Shown: piece after piece, positions 42,874 through 52,137 of the stretch | Numbering within the stretch: position 1 is the stretch's first letter | Layout: each line of letters opens with the position of its first letter | NCBI RefSeq assembly: GCF_024746815.1 | Contig: NZ_CP080529.1 | Span: 281,016 to 345,015 of the forward strand | DNA length: 64,000 nt | Direction of reading: 5' to 3' | DNA from: Mesorhizobium sp. AR07 | GTDB taxonomy: Bacteria; Pseudomonadota; Alphaproteobacteria; Rhizobiales; Rhizobiaceae | Translations under genes and position numbers: made by a program | The notes under the pieces: generated by a model | Database searches by the model: none | What the model saw: only the letters and a program-made list of their open reading frames with translations | What the model was told of the DNA's origin: nothing

Positions 42874-44982
42874 TTACCGCCCGATTGCCACTTCGATAGT
42901 TCCTGGGCGGGGGAGTGAACCATCGTCTGCAAATGGGCGCTGGATGAGAGCAGCTTCCGCAAGCCCAGCCGCTATACGCTCTGCGCTCGGTCGATCCTCA
43001 TTATAAAAGTACATGACTTCGTTTGCCCGAGAGCTTGCGGGTGAATCTCCGGATTTTACGACGTCGAGACCCTGGGCTCGCAGACTCCGCTCCAGGGTCT
43101 CCGCTCGTGTCCGCGCGGAATCACGGTTGCGCGCGAAGCGCAGAATGACTCGGGGAGTTGTATCTGGGGGCAGACCGACATCAGGCGATGTGCCGATGGA
43201 TGCGGTAGACTGAGGCGGCTCTTGAGGCTGCAGGATGGACGGAGGCGTGTTGGCCGCTCGCGGTGGCGCATGAAATGCTTCACCAAACTGCTTTTCAAGG
43301 CGATCCAAGCCGGCATGATTGTCCGTCGCCTCCCGCTGCAATTTCTCGATCTGAGCCACGAGTTCGGCCCGCTGGCGATCAAGTGCCGCCGCATCCGGCG
43401 ACGGTGCCCGGGCGACGTCGCTCACCTGCGTTCGCAGCTGCGCCATGGTCGCGCGGTCGATCGTCGCGTCCTGCCGTAACTTTTCGATCTCGGCCACGAG
43501 TTCGGCCCGCTGGCGATCAAGTGCCGCCGCATCCGGCGACGGTGCCCGGGCGACGTCGCTCACCTGCGTTCGCAGCTGCGCCATGGTCGCGCGGTCGATC
43601 GTCGCGTCCTGCCGGAACTTTTCGATCTCGGCCACGAGCTCGGTCCGTTGGCGATCGAGCGCGGCCGCATCGGGCAGTGGTGCCCGAGAGGCTTCGCTCA
43701 CCTGGGTCCGCAGCTGCGCCACGGCCGCACGGTCGGCGGTCGCGTCCTGCCGCAACTTTTCGATCTCGGCCACGAGCTCAGCCCGCTGGCCATCGAGCGC
43801 GGCCGCATCGGGCAGTGGTACCCGCGAAGCTTCGCTCACCTGGGTCCGCAGCTGCGCCACGGCCGCACGGTCGGCGGTCGCGTCCTGCCGCAACTTTTCG
43901 ATCTCAGCCATGAGTTCAGCCCGCTGGCGATCGAGCGCATCCGGCGGAGGCGCCCGGGCGGCTTCGCTCACCTGCGTTCGCAGCTGCGCCAGGGCCGCAC
44001 GGTCGGCGGTCGCGTCCTGCCGCAACTTTTCGATCTCAGCCACGAGTTCAGCCCGATGGCGATCGAGCGCATCCGGCGGAGGCGCCCGGGCGGCTTCGCT
44101 CACCTGCGTTCGCAGCTGCGCCACGGCCGCACGGTCGGCGGTCGCGTCCTGCCGCAACTTTTCGATCTCAGCCATGAGTTCAGCCCGCTGGCGATCGAGC
44201 GCATCCGGCGGAGGCGCCCGGGCGGCTTCGCTCACCTGCGTCCGCAGCTGCGCCACGGCCGCGCGGTCGGCGGTCGCGTCCTGCCGCAGCTTTTCGACTA
44301 ACTGGGCGAGGTTGGTGCTGTCGACCGCCGCCACCTGCTGCAACTTTTCGATCTGACTCACAAGTTCGGTCAGCTGGCGATCGAGCGCTGCGGCATCCGA
44401 GGACGGCGCCACGGCCGCTTCGCTCAGCTGCGTCCGCAGCTGCGCCAGCTCCGTGCGCTCGGCGGTCGCCTGCTGCCGCAGCGTTTCGATCTCAGCTTCG
44501 AGCCCGGCCCGCAGGCGATCGAGCGCTGCGGCATCCGACGACGGCGGCCGGGCGGCTTCGCTCACCTGCGTTGGCAGCTGCGCCAGCTCCGTGTGATTGG
44601 CGGTCGCCTGCTGCCGCAGCGTTTCGATCTCAGCTGCAGACGCGGTACATTGGCTCTCCAGCTTTGCGATCAAAGTGCTGTAGCGCTGGGAAGCATCGTC
44701 AGTTGCCACCTTCGCTGGCTTGAATAGCCCGGTCGCAGTCGAAGGAGTAATTGTCGCCCCGAAGATCAACACACCAAGCAAGAGTTTTTTTTGCCAGTTG
44801 ACGCGAAGCCAGTCCCTGCCATTCGGCAACTCGGCAACGCCGCTTGCAGGTGGAACAGCAGCTATTCGACCAAGCAAGGTGGAATCCGCTTCAGCGACCG
44901 GCCGGGACTCCAGAGGGAATCGAACCAGTTCGCCGAAATGCTCGCCTTTCACGATGGCCTCCCCGATCGGACCGCGGTTCAA
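42874..44982 (-). CDS. Long repeat coiled-coil envelope protein
   Basis: A 702-residue protein with one membrane segment near residue 66 (KKLLLGVLIFGATITPS). About residues 105-575 are ten tandem 44-46-residue repeats of the type EIEKLRQDATADRAAVAQLRTQVSEA, strongly predicted coiled coil with Pro-rich breaks. After a Pro-rich linker the C-terminus (about 605-700) is an alpha/beta domain (RVILRFARNRDSARTRAETLERSLRAQGLDVV) resembling LytR_C/SPOR-like periplasmic domains. It is the first gene of an operon with OmpA and Sel1 genes, so it probably bridges the inner membrane and the cell wall. Confidence 0.7.
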   Translation of the reverse strand: MNRGPIGEAIVKGEHFGELVRFPLESRPVAEADSTLLGRIAAVPPASGVAELPNGRDWLRVNWQKKLLLGVLIFGATITPSTATGLFKPAKVATDDASQRYSTLIAKLESQCTASAAEIETLRQQATANHTELAQLPTQVSEAARPPSSDAAALDRLRAGLEAEIETLRQQATAERTELAQLRTQLSEAAVAPSSDAAALDRQLTELVSQIEKLQQVAAVDSTNLAQLVEKLRQDATADRAAVAQLRTQVSEAARAPPPDALDRQRAELMAEIEKLRQDATADRAAVAQLRTQVSEAARAPPPDALDRHRAELVAEIEKLRQDATADRAALAQLRTQVSEAARAPPPDALDRQRAELMAEIEKLRQDATADRAAVAQLRTQVSEASRVPLPDAAALDGQRAELVAEIEKLRQDATADRAAVAQLRTQVSEASRAPLPDAAALDRQRTELVAEIEKFRQDATIDRATMAQLRTQVSDVARAPSPDAAALDRQRAELVAEIEKLRQDATIDRATMAQLRTQVSDVARAPSPDAAALDRQRAELVAQIEKLQREATDNHAGLDRLEKQFGEAFHAPPRAANTPPSILQPQEPPQSTASIGTSPDVGLPPDTTPRVILRFARNRDSARTRAETLERSLRAQGLDVVKSGDSPASSRANEVMYFYNEDRPSAERIAAGLAEAALIQRPFADDGSLPRPGTIEVAIGR
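43330..44600 (-). repeat. Tandem 132/138-bp repeats inside the coiled-coil gene
   Basis: Copies of a 132-bp unit (for example the CGCAACTTTTCGATCTCAGC word at 43889 and 44021, exactly 132 bp apart) or a 138-bp variant follow each other. Neighbouring copies are nearly identical, while outer copies have diverged. This implies recent copy-number change by recombination. Confidence 0.85.
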
Positions 44983-45039
44983 GTCTCAACGAAGGATCTT
45001 AGAGAAAATACGCGAAACTCTGCCATTAGCTTCATCCGT

Positions 45040-46187
45040 TCAGAGGATAGAAAACGTCGTGGCGTTCCGCAGAAACCAATGCCATTGCCGGCTCCCGACG
45101 GCGCTCTGCCTGAGCGACAGCAACGCAAAGACCAACCCAGGCAAGATTTTCAGTCGTTTGCCGATATAGATCGCCATACCCACGTTCCAGATGGCCAAGG
45201 CAAGCGCGACACCCACTGCGGCACCCACGGGACCGTATAGCGCGCCCCCCAAGCCACAGGCTACAATGTTAGCCAGCGCACCCGCGATCATGGTTGTTGC
45301 CGCAGCCCATTCGTTTCCGGTCATGGTCAAGAGGCTCTACTGAGGTCCGCACAGCGCAACAAAGACATACCCCAGAATGAGAACCCGCGCGATGGATGTG
45401 CCTGCAGTGAAACCCGCGCCGAAATAGCTCAAAAATGGTTCTACAATCACAAGCAGCGGAATGGCCATCGCGATGGCGCCACCAGAGGAGAGCATGGTGG
45501 CTCGCGAAAACAGCCGCTGCAGGCCTTCCCGATCTCCTCGGGCAGAGAGATCAGCTGCCGTCGGCGAAAACATCGTAACGACAGCGATGCGGGAGAGGCC
45601 CACGAGCATCGCAACGTTCAATGCCAACGCGAAGATTCTTGCTTCGCGGATATGGTGGGTCCAGCCCGGCACCATCACCCCGGCCCGGCTGACGAAAACA
45701 TCGAGCCCGGTGATGAGCATGCATTCCTTTGATGCGTCGCCGGGCGGGTGAAGCTTTACCGCTGTAATAAACACCAGTCCAACCGTCATGCCCGAACTTA
45801 CCAGCACCGCCAACATCACCAACGGCGCGTCCACGGTCCGTAGTCCGGACACGGCGGCGAGTCCCACCAACACCAGCAGCAGACCGTCCCGCACGATGCG
45901 CTCCGGCAACAGGGCTGAGACAACGCCGCCGAAAGCCCGCACGAGTGTGGCGCCGAGGGCATAGGCGGTGATCAAAGGCACCGCCGCCATGCCGAGAAGG
46001 TTGCTGACCTCAAGCGCCCTCTGCGAATGGTCTGAAAAGAAAAGGATCAAAGCGGCGCCAATCATCCCGAACAGCGTCGCCGCCGCCAGCGATCTTTGCG
46101 GAGCGAATTTGATTCCATTTTGGCTAAGGTTGCTTCAACACGTTCGGTGCGCCCCGGGGTCATGCGCGAGAGGCGGCTCCGCGCCAT
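45040..46187 (-). pseudogene. Polysaccharide flippase, frameshift plus nonsense
   Basis: A membrane protein of the Wzx/oligosaccharide flippase type in three pieces. A GAGAGGGG site and ATG at 46187 start MARSRLSRMTPGRTERVEATL. Near 46090 the frame shifts, and the continuation SLAAATLFGMIGAALILFF lies in the next frame. At 45337-45339 an in-frame TAG (in CAG-TAG, probably from CAG) interrupts ALCGPQ-SLLTMTGNEWAAATTM, the conserved flippase segment. The remaining helices run to 45040. At about 380 codons it is also shorter than full-length flippases. Confidence 0.65.
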
Positions 46188-46264
46188 TTGCCCCTCTCCG
46201 CTGCCAGATCTGGAATGACCGTAGCGGACCGATGATCGGGATAGGGGGACGCCTCGCGACGCCA

Positions 46265-46309
46265 CCCCTCCCACCCCACCGGGCATACGGGTCCGTACCA
46301 CGGCGGTTC
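46265..46309 (-). ncRNA. Group II intron domain V region
   Basis: Reverse strand: GAACCGCCGTGG, TACGGACCCGTA and CCGGTGGGGTGGGAGG in order, the conserved catalytic domain V hairpin of bacterial group II introns, directly downstream of the maturase gene. Confidence 0.75.
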
Positions 46310-46316
46310 GATCGGA

Positions 46317-47699
46317 TTAAGCTTGGGCAGAGACATGGAGTCGAGGGAGGCCGAGAGACTCGAAGTAATGGTTGCGCAGGGCCTGTTGGACCGCCGGGTG
46401 TCCTGACATGCGCCAGAATTCCGTCGGCGAACCGGCGGCAGCCGCAGCACTGAACTTTGGGACGCCACGATGGCGCAGTTCCTTGAAGCGGTTGTGCCCG
46501 TTCCCCCATTGCCGCCAGAGATACATGCGTAGTCTTCGGCGGATCCACGCTTCCAAGTTCGTAAGCACCCGTGGGGTCTGGCAGAAGCCGAAGTAACCGC
46601 GCCATCCGATGAGGTATGGCTTCAGCTCTTTGATCAACTGCGGCAGACTGATCCCCCGTGTCCTGCGTGTCATGTCCCGGATTAGCGTCTTGAATTTGTC
46701 GAGGGCCTTCGGCGCGATGCGCCGCTCGCTCCCGTCATTCGAGATGCTGAACCCCAGGAACTTCCGCACCTCCGGTCGCGCCACAGCGCTCTTTTCCTCG
46801 TTGACCTTCAGCCGCAGCTTCTTGGTCAGGAACCGGCTGACGGAAGCCATGACCCGTTCGCCGGCGCGGCGGCTGCGAACATAGATGTTGCAGTCGTCGG
46901 CGTAGCGGCAAAAACGGTGGCCACGTTGGGTCAGTTCCTTGTCGAGATCGTCGAGCAGGAGGTTGCTTAGGAGGGGCGAGAGCGGGCCGCCTTGCGGGGT
47001 CCCCTCGTCCACCGGACGGACCAGGCCGTCCTCCATCACCCCCGCATTGAGGAATGCACGGATGAGTTTGAGCGCACGCTTATCGGACACCCTGGCGGCA
47101 ACGCGCGCCATCAGGCTATCGTGATTAACCCGGTCGAAAAATCTTTCGAGGTCGAGGTCAACCACGTAGCTGTAACCCTCGGCAATGTAGCATTGCGCTT
47201 GGGCTACTGCCTGATGGGCGGAGCGTCCCGGGCGGAAGCCGTAGCTGTGCTCCGAGAACGTCGGGTCCCACTGCTCTTGGAGGACCTGCAGCATGGCTTG
47301 CTGGATCAGTCTGTCGACGACGCAAGGTACGCCGAGTTTTCTGACCCCGCCGTCCGGCTTGGGGATTTCGACCCGCTTGACCGGCTGCGGCTGATAGGTT
47401 CCCTCAAGCAATCGAGACCGGATGCTTGGCCAGTGCTCACGCAGGTAGCCCTTGGCATCGTCGATGGTCATCCCATCCACGCCTGGGCTACCCTTGTTGC
47501 TTCGAACGCGTTTCCACGCTGTTTCCAGATTCTCTCGGCTACATACCGTCTCCATTAGCTGTTCTGTCCAAACCGGGCTTTCGGGTGCCGACTTCGCCAC
47601 GAGTGGTTCGGCCCCTTGGTAACCGTTGACAGGGGCTTCACCCCGATCCCTCGGTGCCAGGGCCAGTGAACACTGGGTCTTCTGCCGCTTTCCACTCAT
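46317..47699 (-). CDS. ltrA: Group II intron reverse transcriptase/maturase
   Basis: A 460-residue intact reverse transcriptase-maturase. It shows the RT domains (VRSNKGSPGVDGMTIDDA, RVEIPKPDGGVRKLGVPCVVDRLIQQAMLQVL, SYGFRPGRSAHQAV, YSYVVDLDLERFFDRVNHD, GTPQGGPLSPLLSNLLLDDLDKEL, the catalytic FCRYADDCNIYV), then a maturase X domain (LIKELKPYLIGWRGYFGFCQTP). There is no endonuclease domain at the end. It assists splicing and retrohoming of the intron it lies in, but the IS21 upstream separates it from domain I. Confidence 0.93.
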   Translation of the reverse strand: MSGKRQKTQCSLALAPRDRGEAPVNGYQGAEPLVAKSAPESPVWTEQLMETVCSRENLETAWKRVRSNKGSPGVDGMTIDDAKGYLREHWPSIRSRLLEGTYQPQPVKRVEIPKPDGGVRKLGVPCVVDRLIQQAMLQVLQEQWDPTFSEHSYGFRPGRSAHQAVAQAQCYIAEGYSYVVDLDLERFFDRVNHDSLMARVAARVSDKRALKLIRAFLNAGVMEDGLVRPVDEGTPQGGPLSPLLSNLLLDDLDKELTQRGHRFCRYADDCNIYVRSRRAGERVMASVSRFLTKKLRLKVNEEKSAVARPEVRKFLGFSISNDGSERRIAPKALDKFKTLIRDMTRRTRGISLPQLIKELKPYLIGWRGYFGFCQTPRVLTNLEAWIRRRLRMYLWRQWGNGHNRFKELRHRGVPKFSAAAAAGSPTEFWRMSGHPAVQQALRNHYFESLGLPRLHVSAQA

Positions 47700-47862
47700 G
47701 AGTTGCCAGTCCTAGTTGCCACTTCCAGTCGTTCGGGCCTTCGATCATCGTTTCCGGCTCGGCCTATCCATTTGCTCCGCCTTTCGGCCTTGGAGTGCCT
47801 CACTAGCTGTTGATTTCCACTAGGAACTGACCCGGCGTTTCCACCGAGATTTGACCCGCCTT

Positions 47863-48675
47863 TTATGTATGTTTCGGGTCTGGTGTGGTGGTCAAGTTCC
47901 TGTTTTTCTCCTTCGCGTTTTTCGGTTCATGAGCTGAGCTATTCTTGAAGCGGAAGCTGTCGTTTCCGGTTTCGAGGATGTGGCAATGATGCGTCAGTCG
48001 GTCGAGCAGCGCTGTCGTCATCTTGGCATCGCCGAAGACGCTGGCCCATTCGCTGAAGCTGAGGTTGGTGGTGATGATGACGCTTGTGCGCTCGTAGAGC
48101 TTGCTCAGCAGATGGAAGAGCAATGCGCCACCTGATGCACTGAACGGCAGGTATCCGAGCTCATCGAGAATGACGAGATCGGAATGGACAAGCCGGTTGG
48201 CGATCTGTCCTGAGCGACCCTGTGCCTTCTCCTGCTCGAGCGCATTGACCAGCTCGACCGTGGAGAAGAAACGAACCCGCTTGTGATGATGCTCGATCGC
48301 CTGGATACCCAAGGCGGTCGCAACGTGGGTTTTTCCAGTGCCGGGTCCGCCGACCAGAACGATGTTGTTGGCTTCGTCGAGGAAGGCGCAACGGTGGAGT
48401 TGGCGAACCAGAGCCTCGTTGATCTCGCTACTAGAGAAGTCGAATCCGTTCAGATCACGATAGGCTGGAAAGCGTGCGGTCTTGAGCTGATAGACTGTCG
48501 ATCGGACCTCGCGTTCTGCCGTCTCGGCCTTGAGGAGTTGCGACAGGATGGGAATGGCGGCTTCGAACGCCGGCGATCCCTGTTCGGTGAGTTCACCGAC
48601 AGCCTGCGCCATTCCGTGCATCTTCAAGCTTCGCAACATGATGACGATTGCGCCGCTGGCAGGATTATGGCGCAT
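47863..48675 (-). CDS. istB: IS21 transposition helper ATPase
   Basis: A 270-residue IstB/DnaC-like AAA ATPase. Walker A is GGPGTGKTHVATALG (about residues 105-119), Walker B VILDELGYLPFSASG, sensor region SVIITTNLSFSEWASVFGD. It regulates target choice by the transposase. The tail (HEPKNAKEKNRNLTTTPDP) is polar. It overlaps the istA end by 11 bp. Confidence 0.95.
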   Translation of the reverse strand: MRHNPASGAIVIMLRSLKMHGMAQAVGELTEQGSPAFEAAIPILSQLLKAETAEREVRSTVYQLKTARFPAYRDLNGFDFSSSEINEALVRQLHRCAFLDEANNIVLVGGPGTGKTHVATALGIQAIEHHHKRVRFFSTVELVNALEQEKAQGRSGQIANRLVHSDLVILDELGYLPFSASGGALLFHLLSKLYERTSVIITTNLSFSEWASVFGDAKMTTALLDRLTHHCHILETGNDSFRFKNSSAHEPKNAKEKNRNLTTTPDPKHT

Positions 48676-50245
48676 GGCGCACCTCCGAGGTCTTCCTCAA
48701 GGCATCGTAGCGTTCGACATTGGCCTTCGGCTCGTTGGTAAGCGTCAAGGCCTGTGGCGCGTCGATCGGCGGCGGCGTGGAGGACTTTCCGTCGACCAGG
48801 CGATGCAGCAGGTTCAGCACATGGGTCTTGGTCGGAACGCCGGATTTTAACGCCATGTCGACGGCCGACAGCACGGCCTGTTCGTCGTGCTGAAGCACGA
48901 GCGCCAGGATATCGACCATCTCACGGTCGCCACCCGGCTTTTTGAGCAGTTGCTGCTGCAGCATTCTGAAGGCTTCGGGAAGCTCGGTGAACGGTGCGCC
49001 ATTGCGAAGAGCACCGGGCTTGCGCTGCACGACCGCCAGATAGTGCCGCCAGTCGTAGACTGTCTGTCCCGGCCGATCATGCGATCGGTCGATGATGCGT
49101 CGGTGCTCGCAGATGATCAGACCTTCCGCGGCGACAACGACACGGTCCGGATAGACCCGAAGACTCACCGGCCGATTGGCAAAGGATGCCGGAACGCTGT
49201 AGCGGTTGCGTTCCAGATGCACGAGGCAGGTCGGGGTAACCCGCTTGGTATATTCGACAAAGCCGTCGAACGGTCGGGACGTCGGCATGAGAGCCTGCAC
49301 TTCCTCAGCCCAGATATCGGCGATGGTGCCGCGCATTTTGCCATGTGGGGTCTGCGCCCAGAACTCTTGGCATCGAAGCTCCAGCCAGTCATTCAGGGCT
49401 TCCAGCGAAGGAAAGCGTGGCACCGGCTGCCACAGTCGATGGCGAGCATCCTGAACATTCTTCTCGACCTGGCCCTTCTCCCAGCCAGACGCTGGATTGC
49501 AAAACTCGGGCTCGAACAGGTAGTGGCTGGCCATGGCCATGAAGCGGACATTGACGTCGCGATCCTTGCCACGCCCGACCTTGTCGATGGCGGTCTTCAT
49601 GTTGTCGTAGATGCCGCGCCCAGGCACGCCACCTAAGACGCGGAAAGCATGGTCGTGGGCGTCGAACAGCATCTCATGCGTCTGCAGAAGGTAAGCTCGA
49701 ACGGTGAAGGCCCGGCTGTAACTGAGCTTCGTGTGGGCCACCTGTAGCTTGGTGCGTTCATTGCCGATGATCGCCCAGTCTTCCGACCAGTCGAACTGGA
49801 AAGCCTCACCCGGATCGAAGGCTAGTGGAACGAAAGTCCCACGCCCCGAAGTCTGTAATTCTCTCTGCAGATCCGCCTTCCACTCCCGAGCAAAAGCAGC
49901 AACACGACCATAGGACCCCTCATAGCCGAGGCTCACAAGATCGGCATGCAACTGCTTCATCGTGCGTTTCTGCTTGCGGTTCTTTTTGGCTTCCGTCTTC
50001 AGCCAGGCTGACAATCGGTCGGCAAAAGGATCAAGCTTGCTAGGCCGCTCGGGAACCATGAACTTCGGCTCCACGCCGCCCAGGCGAAGGTATTTGCGAA
50101 TGGTATTCCGAGACAGGCCGGTCCTGCGGCAAATCTCCCGGATCGATAAATGCTCTCGAAAATGCCAGCGTCGGATCACGCTCAATAACGCCATGTCGAT
50201 CACTCCGTAGCCCCCGCTGAAAAACGCGGGGCAAGGTTCAAACAT
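48665..50245 (-). CDS. istA: IS21 transposase
   Basis: A 526-residue IstA transposase with an N-terminal helix-turn-helix (LSIREICRRTGLSRNTIRKYLRLG), the DDE integrase core (EAFQFDWSEDWAIIGNE with the first Asp, GRGIYDNMKTAIDKV with the second, NPASGWEKGQVEKNVQDAR with the Glu) and a C-terminal beta domain. Length and motifs are normal. The first in-frame codons upstream of the HTH are not conserved, so an ATG near 50195 is possible. Confidence 0.93.
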   Translation of the reverse strand: MFEPCPAFFSGGYGVIDMALLSVIRRWHFREHLSIREICRRTGLSRNTIRKYLRLGGVEPKFMVPERPSKLDPFADRLSAWLKTEAKKNRKQKRTMKQLHADLVSLGYEGSYGRVAAFAREWKADLQRELQTSGRGTFVPLAFDPGEAFQFDWSEDWAIIGNERTKLQVAHTKLSYSRAFTVRAYLLQTHEMLFDAHDHAFRVLGGVPGRGIYDNMKTAIDKVGRGKDRDVNVRFMAMASHYLFEPEFCNPASGWEKGQVEKNVQDARHRLWQPVPRFPSLEALNDWLELRCQEFWAQTPHGKMRGTIADIWAEEVQALMPTSRPFDGFVEYTKRVTPTCLVHLERNRYSVPASFANRPVSLRVYPDRVVVAAEGLIICEHRRIIDRSHDRPGQTVYDWRHYLAVVQRKPGALRNGAPFTELPEAFRMLQQQLLKKPGGDREMVDILALVLQHDEQAVLSAVDMALKSGVPTKTHVLNLLHRLVDGKSSTPPPIDAPQALTLTNEPKANVERYDALRKTSEVRHAP

Positions 50246-50809
50246 GGGTCAATTCTCGATGGAAATATCCTGTGTTGCCGGGTCAGTTCCTAGTGGAAAT
50301 CAACATCACTAGCCTTACCGACAGCATCACCTACTATGCCCTCTGCTGACTCCTGCATCACGGTCAGGTCACCTTGCGGTTCCCTCAGTTCCGAAGTCGG
50401 AACATGACGCAGGCCTCCCCAGGTAAGTTCAATCGCCTTCCCCGCGCACCTGCCGGATCTACAGCCCTGCCCCTTGATGGATATGGACTTCGCGACACGT
50501 TGCCCGCTCGTCCAGCCAGGGATGCCTCATATCCGGTTTCTGTTCGTCAGGTCGCGGTTTTGCTCCACGCTTCCTTCAGACACCACCTCGCGGTAATGCC
50601 CTTGCGCTTTGCTAAGCCTTCACCTCCATCAGGTTGGCTAAGGGACTCTCACCCCCAAGCGGTTGAACATGCTGGGCACACAACGAACCCGCTGCGCGGG
50701 ATTGGTGCGTGCGGTGAGGTAGCGGCCAGCCTGCTGTCCTGACGCTTCGATTGAGCGTCGCCCGGCGAGGGCGGAACATTTCGTCTCCTTCAACCTGAGG
50801 AGACGAAAG

Positions 50810-51375
50810 ATGAATGAGCTCATTCCCAATATCCCCCTCGGCCCGCTGCGTCAGCGGCTGATCGACGACATGAACATGCGGCGCTTCTCGCGCGAGACGC
50901 AGCGCAACTACATCCGCGACGTCGCGCGCTTCGCGACATTCCTGAGGCGTTCACCTGACACGGCGACCGCAGACAACGTGCGTCGGTTCCAGGTCGAACA
51001 GCGTGAGGCCGGAGTGCCGGTGCCGACCATGAACGGCATCGTGTCGGCGCTACGGTTCTTCTTTGACCACACGCGCGACCGGCCGGACCTCGCTCGCAGG
51101 ATGGTTCGCGTGAGCCATCCCGCAAGCTGCCGGTCGTGCTGAGCTGCGAAGAGGTGGCCCGTTTGCTGGACGCGACCACCTGCCTCAAGCATCAGGCCGC
51201 GCTGTCGGTTGCCTATGGCGCGGGCCTGCGGGTGGCAGAGGTCTCGATGCTCAAAGTGCGCGACATCGACAGCGAACGAATGATGATCCGGGTCGAGCGT
51301 GGCAAAGGCGGGCAGTACCGCAACGCCATGCTCCCGGCCGGTCTGCTCATCCTGCTGCACCTGTGGTGGAAGGAC
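50810..51375 (+). pseudogene. Tyrosine recombinase, frameshifted and truncated
   Basis: Related to the integrase at 14.2 kb: GPLRQRLIDDMNMRRFSRETQRNYIRDVARFATFL... Near 51117 one base is lost: the protein continues in the next frame as RKLPVVLSCEEVARLLDA, then AYGAGLRVAEVSMLKVRDID (first catalytic Arg) and NAMLPAGLLILLHLWWKDG. At about 51375 it stops matching and meets a reversed DUF982 gene; the H-x-x-R and Tyr region is absent. Confidence 0.7.
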
Positions 51376-51585
51376 GGAAGCCTCGAATGCCTTACGGGCA
51401 TCCTGAGATGGCACGTTACCTTCTATCGCAGCCACGCAGGTCTCAACCGCCTGCTTCCACTTGGGCCCTCGATTGGTCCACTTCAGGAGCTGCTCGGCTG
51501 CACCCTCGACGTGGCTGACCCCGAAGCGGATACCTGGGCGATCGGCTCTGACGTAGACCGGAGGGTTGAACCAATGGAGGGCCAT
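51376..51585 (-). pseudogene. DUF982 gene cut at its 3' end
   Basis: The N-terminal ~67 residues of a DUF982 protein are intact: MALHWFNPPVYVRADRPGIRFGV, then GAAEQLLKWTNRGPKWKQAVETC and VPSQDARKAFEA. The expected end (A-A-x-E-A-G-I-L) is replaced where the DNA joins the integrase relic, and the frame then reads on as antisense of that relic to 50908. A fusion ORF of 225 residues results, unlikely to be meaningful. Confidence 0.6.
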
Positions 51586-51776
51586 GATGGCAAGCTAATG
51601 GAGGTCGGGAATGTTGGGTAGAAATTTCTGAGCGGGGGATCGAATAGTTGGCCAAGGCCTACATCGCGACAATCACTTGGTGGCAATAAACCTGACAGGC
51701 CGGTACGCTCCGCTTCATTGGAGCAAAATCAACAAATATGCTAAGATTCGTTCATTGGGCGCGGCGGGAAAAGCCA

Positions 51777-51950
51777 ATGGGCAAGAAGGCAAAGCAAAAG
51801 AGCGAATCCCCAATCGATCGTGAAAGAGCGACCGAGGCGGAATACTACGCCCGCAAATGCGGCCTCACCAAAGAGGAAGCCGCGAGAATTCTCAAAGACG
51901 CTCGCACCCTGAAGCCACTCGCTGAAATGGCTTACGCGGCCAAACGCTAG
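51777..51950 (+). CDS. Small hypothetical protein, DUF3606-like
   Basis: A 57-residue protein starting MGKKAKQKSESPIDRERATEAEYYARKCGLTKEEAARIL. The Y-W/Y-x-x-K-x-G-L-T-K-E-E-x-x-x-I/A pattern resembles small DUF3606-type rhizobial proteins. Charged, no membrane segment. Function unknown. Confidence 0.45.
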   Translation: MGKKAKQKSESPIDRERATEAEYYARKCGLTKEEAARILKDARTLKPLAEMAYAAKR

Positions 51951-52137
51951 GCGCTGCCCAACCGCAGGCAAATGACCGACGCGGATACCGGTGAGACAGC
52001 ATTTGCCCGCGTCGGTCACTGCGGCATTGTTTGAGGGGGTATGCCGCCTGCCATATTTAGCATCCGCTAAAATGATGAGCAACGAAGCGCTATCCAGCCG
52101 TAGGGGGATGGCTACAGGGCTTGTAGACACGCCCCTT

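Larger units (their letters stand above)
47808..50305 (-). mobile_element. IS21-family insertion sequence, intact
   Basis: 2498 bp with inverted ends that begin TGTTGATTTCCACTAGG on each side and run about 29 bp. It is flanked by a perfect 8-bp target duplication, TCACTAGC (47800-47807 and 50306-50313). It carries overlapping istA and istB genes without visible lesions, so it is a recent, probably active insertion. Confidence 0.92.
46235..50681 (-). mobile_element. Group II intron split by an IS21 element
   Basis: The intron starts with GTGTGCCC at 50681 (the GUGYG 5' motif) and its domain I runs to 50306. There an IS21 element is inserted (47808-50305), and the intron resumes at 47807 with the maturase gene and domains V/VI. 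The 3' end is near 46235, not exactly fixed. Without the IS it would be about 1.94 kb. The 5' exon ends a few bases after a CCCGC-GCA-GCGGG hairpin (50688-50700); insertion next to terminator-like hairpins is typical of class C introns. Confidence 0.8.

Noticed and set aside
43445..44356. 303-residue forward Ser/Arg-rich repeat protein
   Set aside because: Antisense reading of the coiled-coil repeats; the repetition comes from the real gene on the other strand.
43330..44600. Tandem repeats considered as a CRISPR array
   Set aside because: The units are 132/138 bp, directly contiguous, in frame and coding; there are no short repeats with unique spacers.
50908..51585. 225-residue fusion of DUF982 to an integrase-derived sequence as a novel protein
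   Set aside because: The second half is the antisense of the integrase relic, so the fusion is a chance read-through across a junction.
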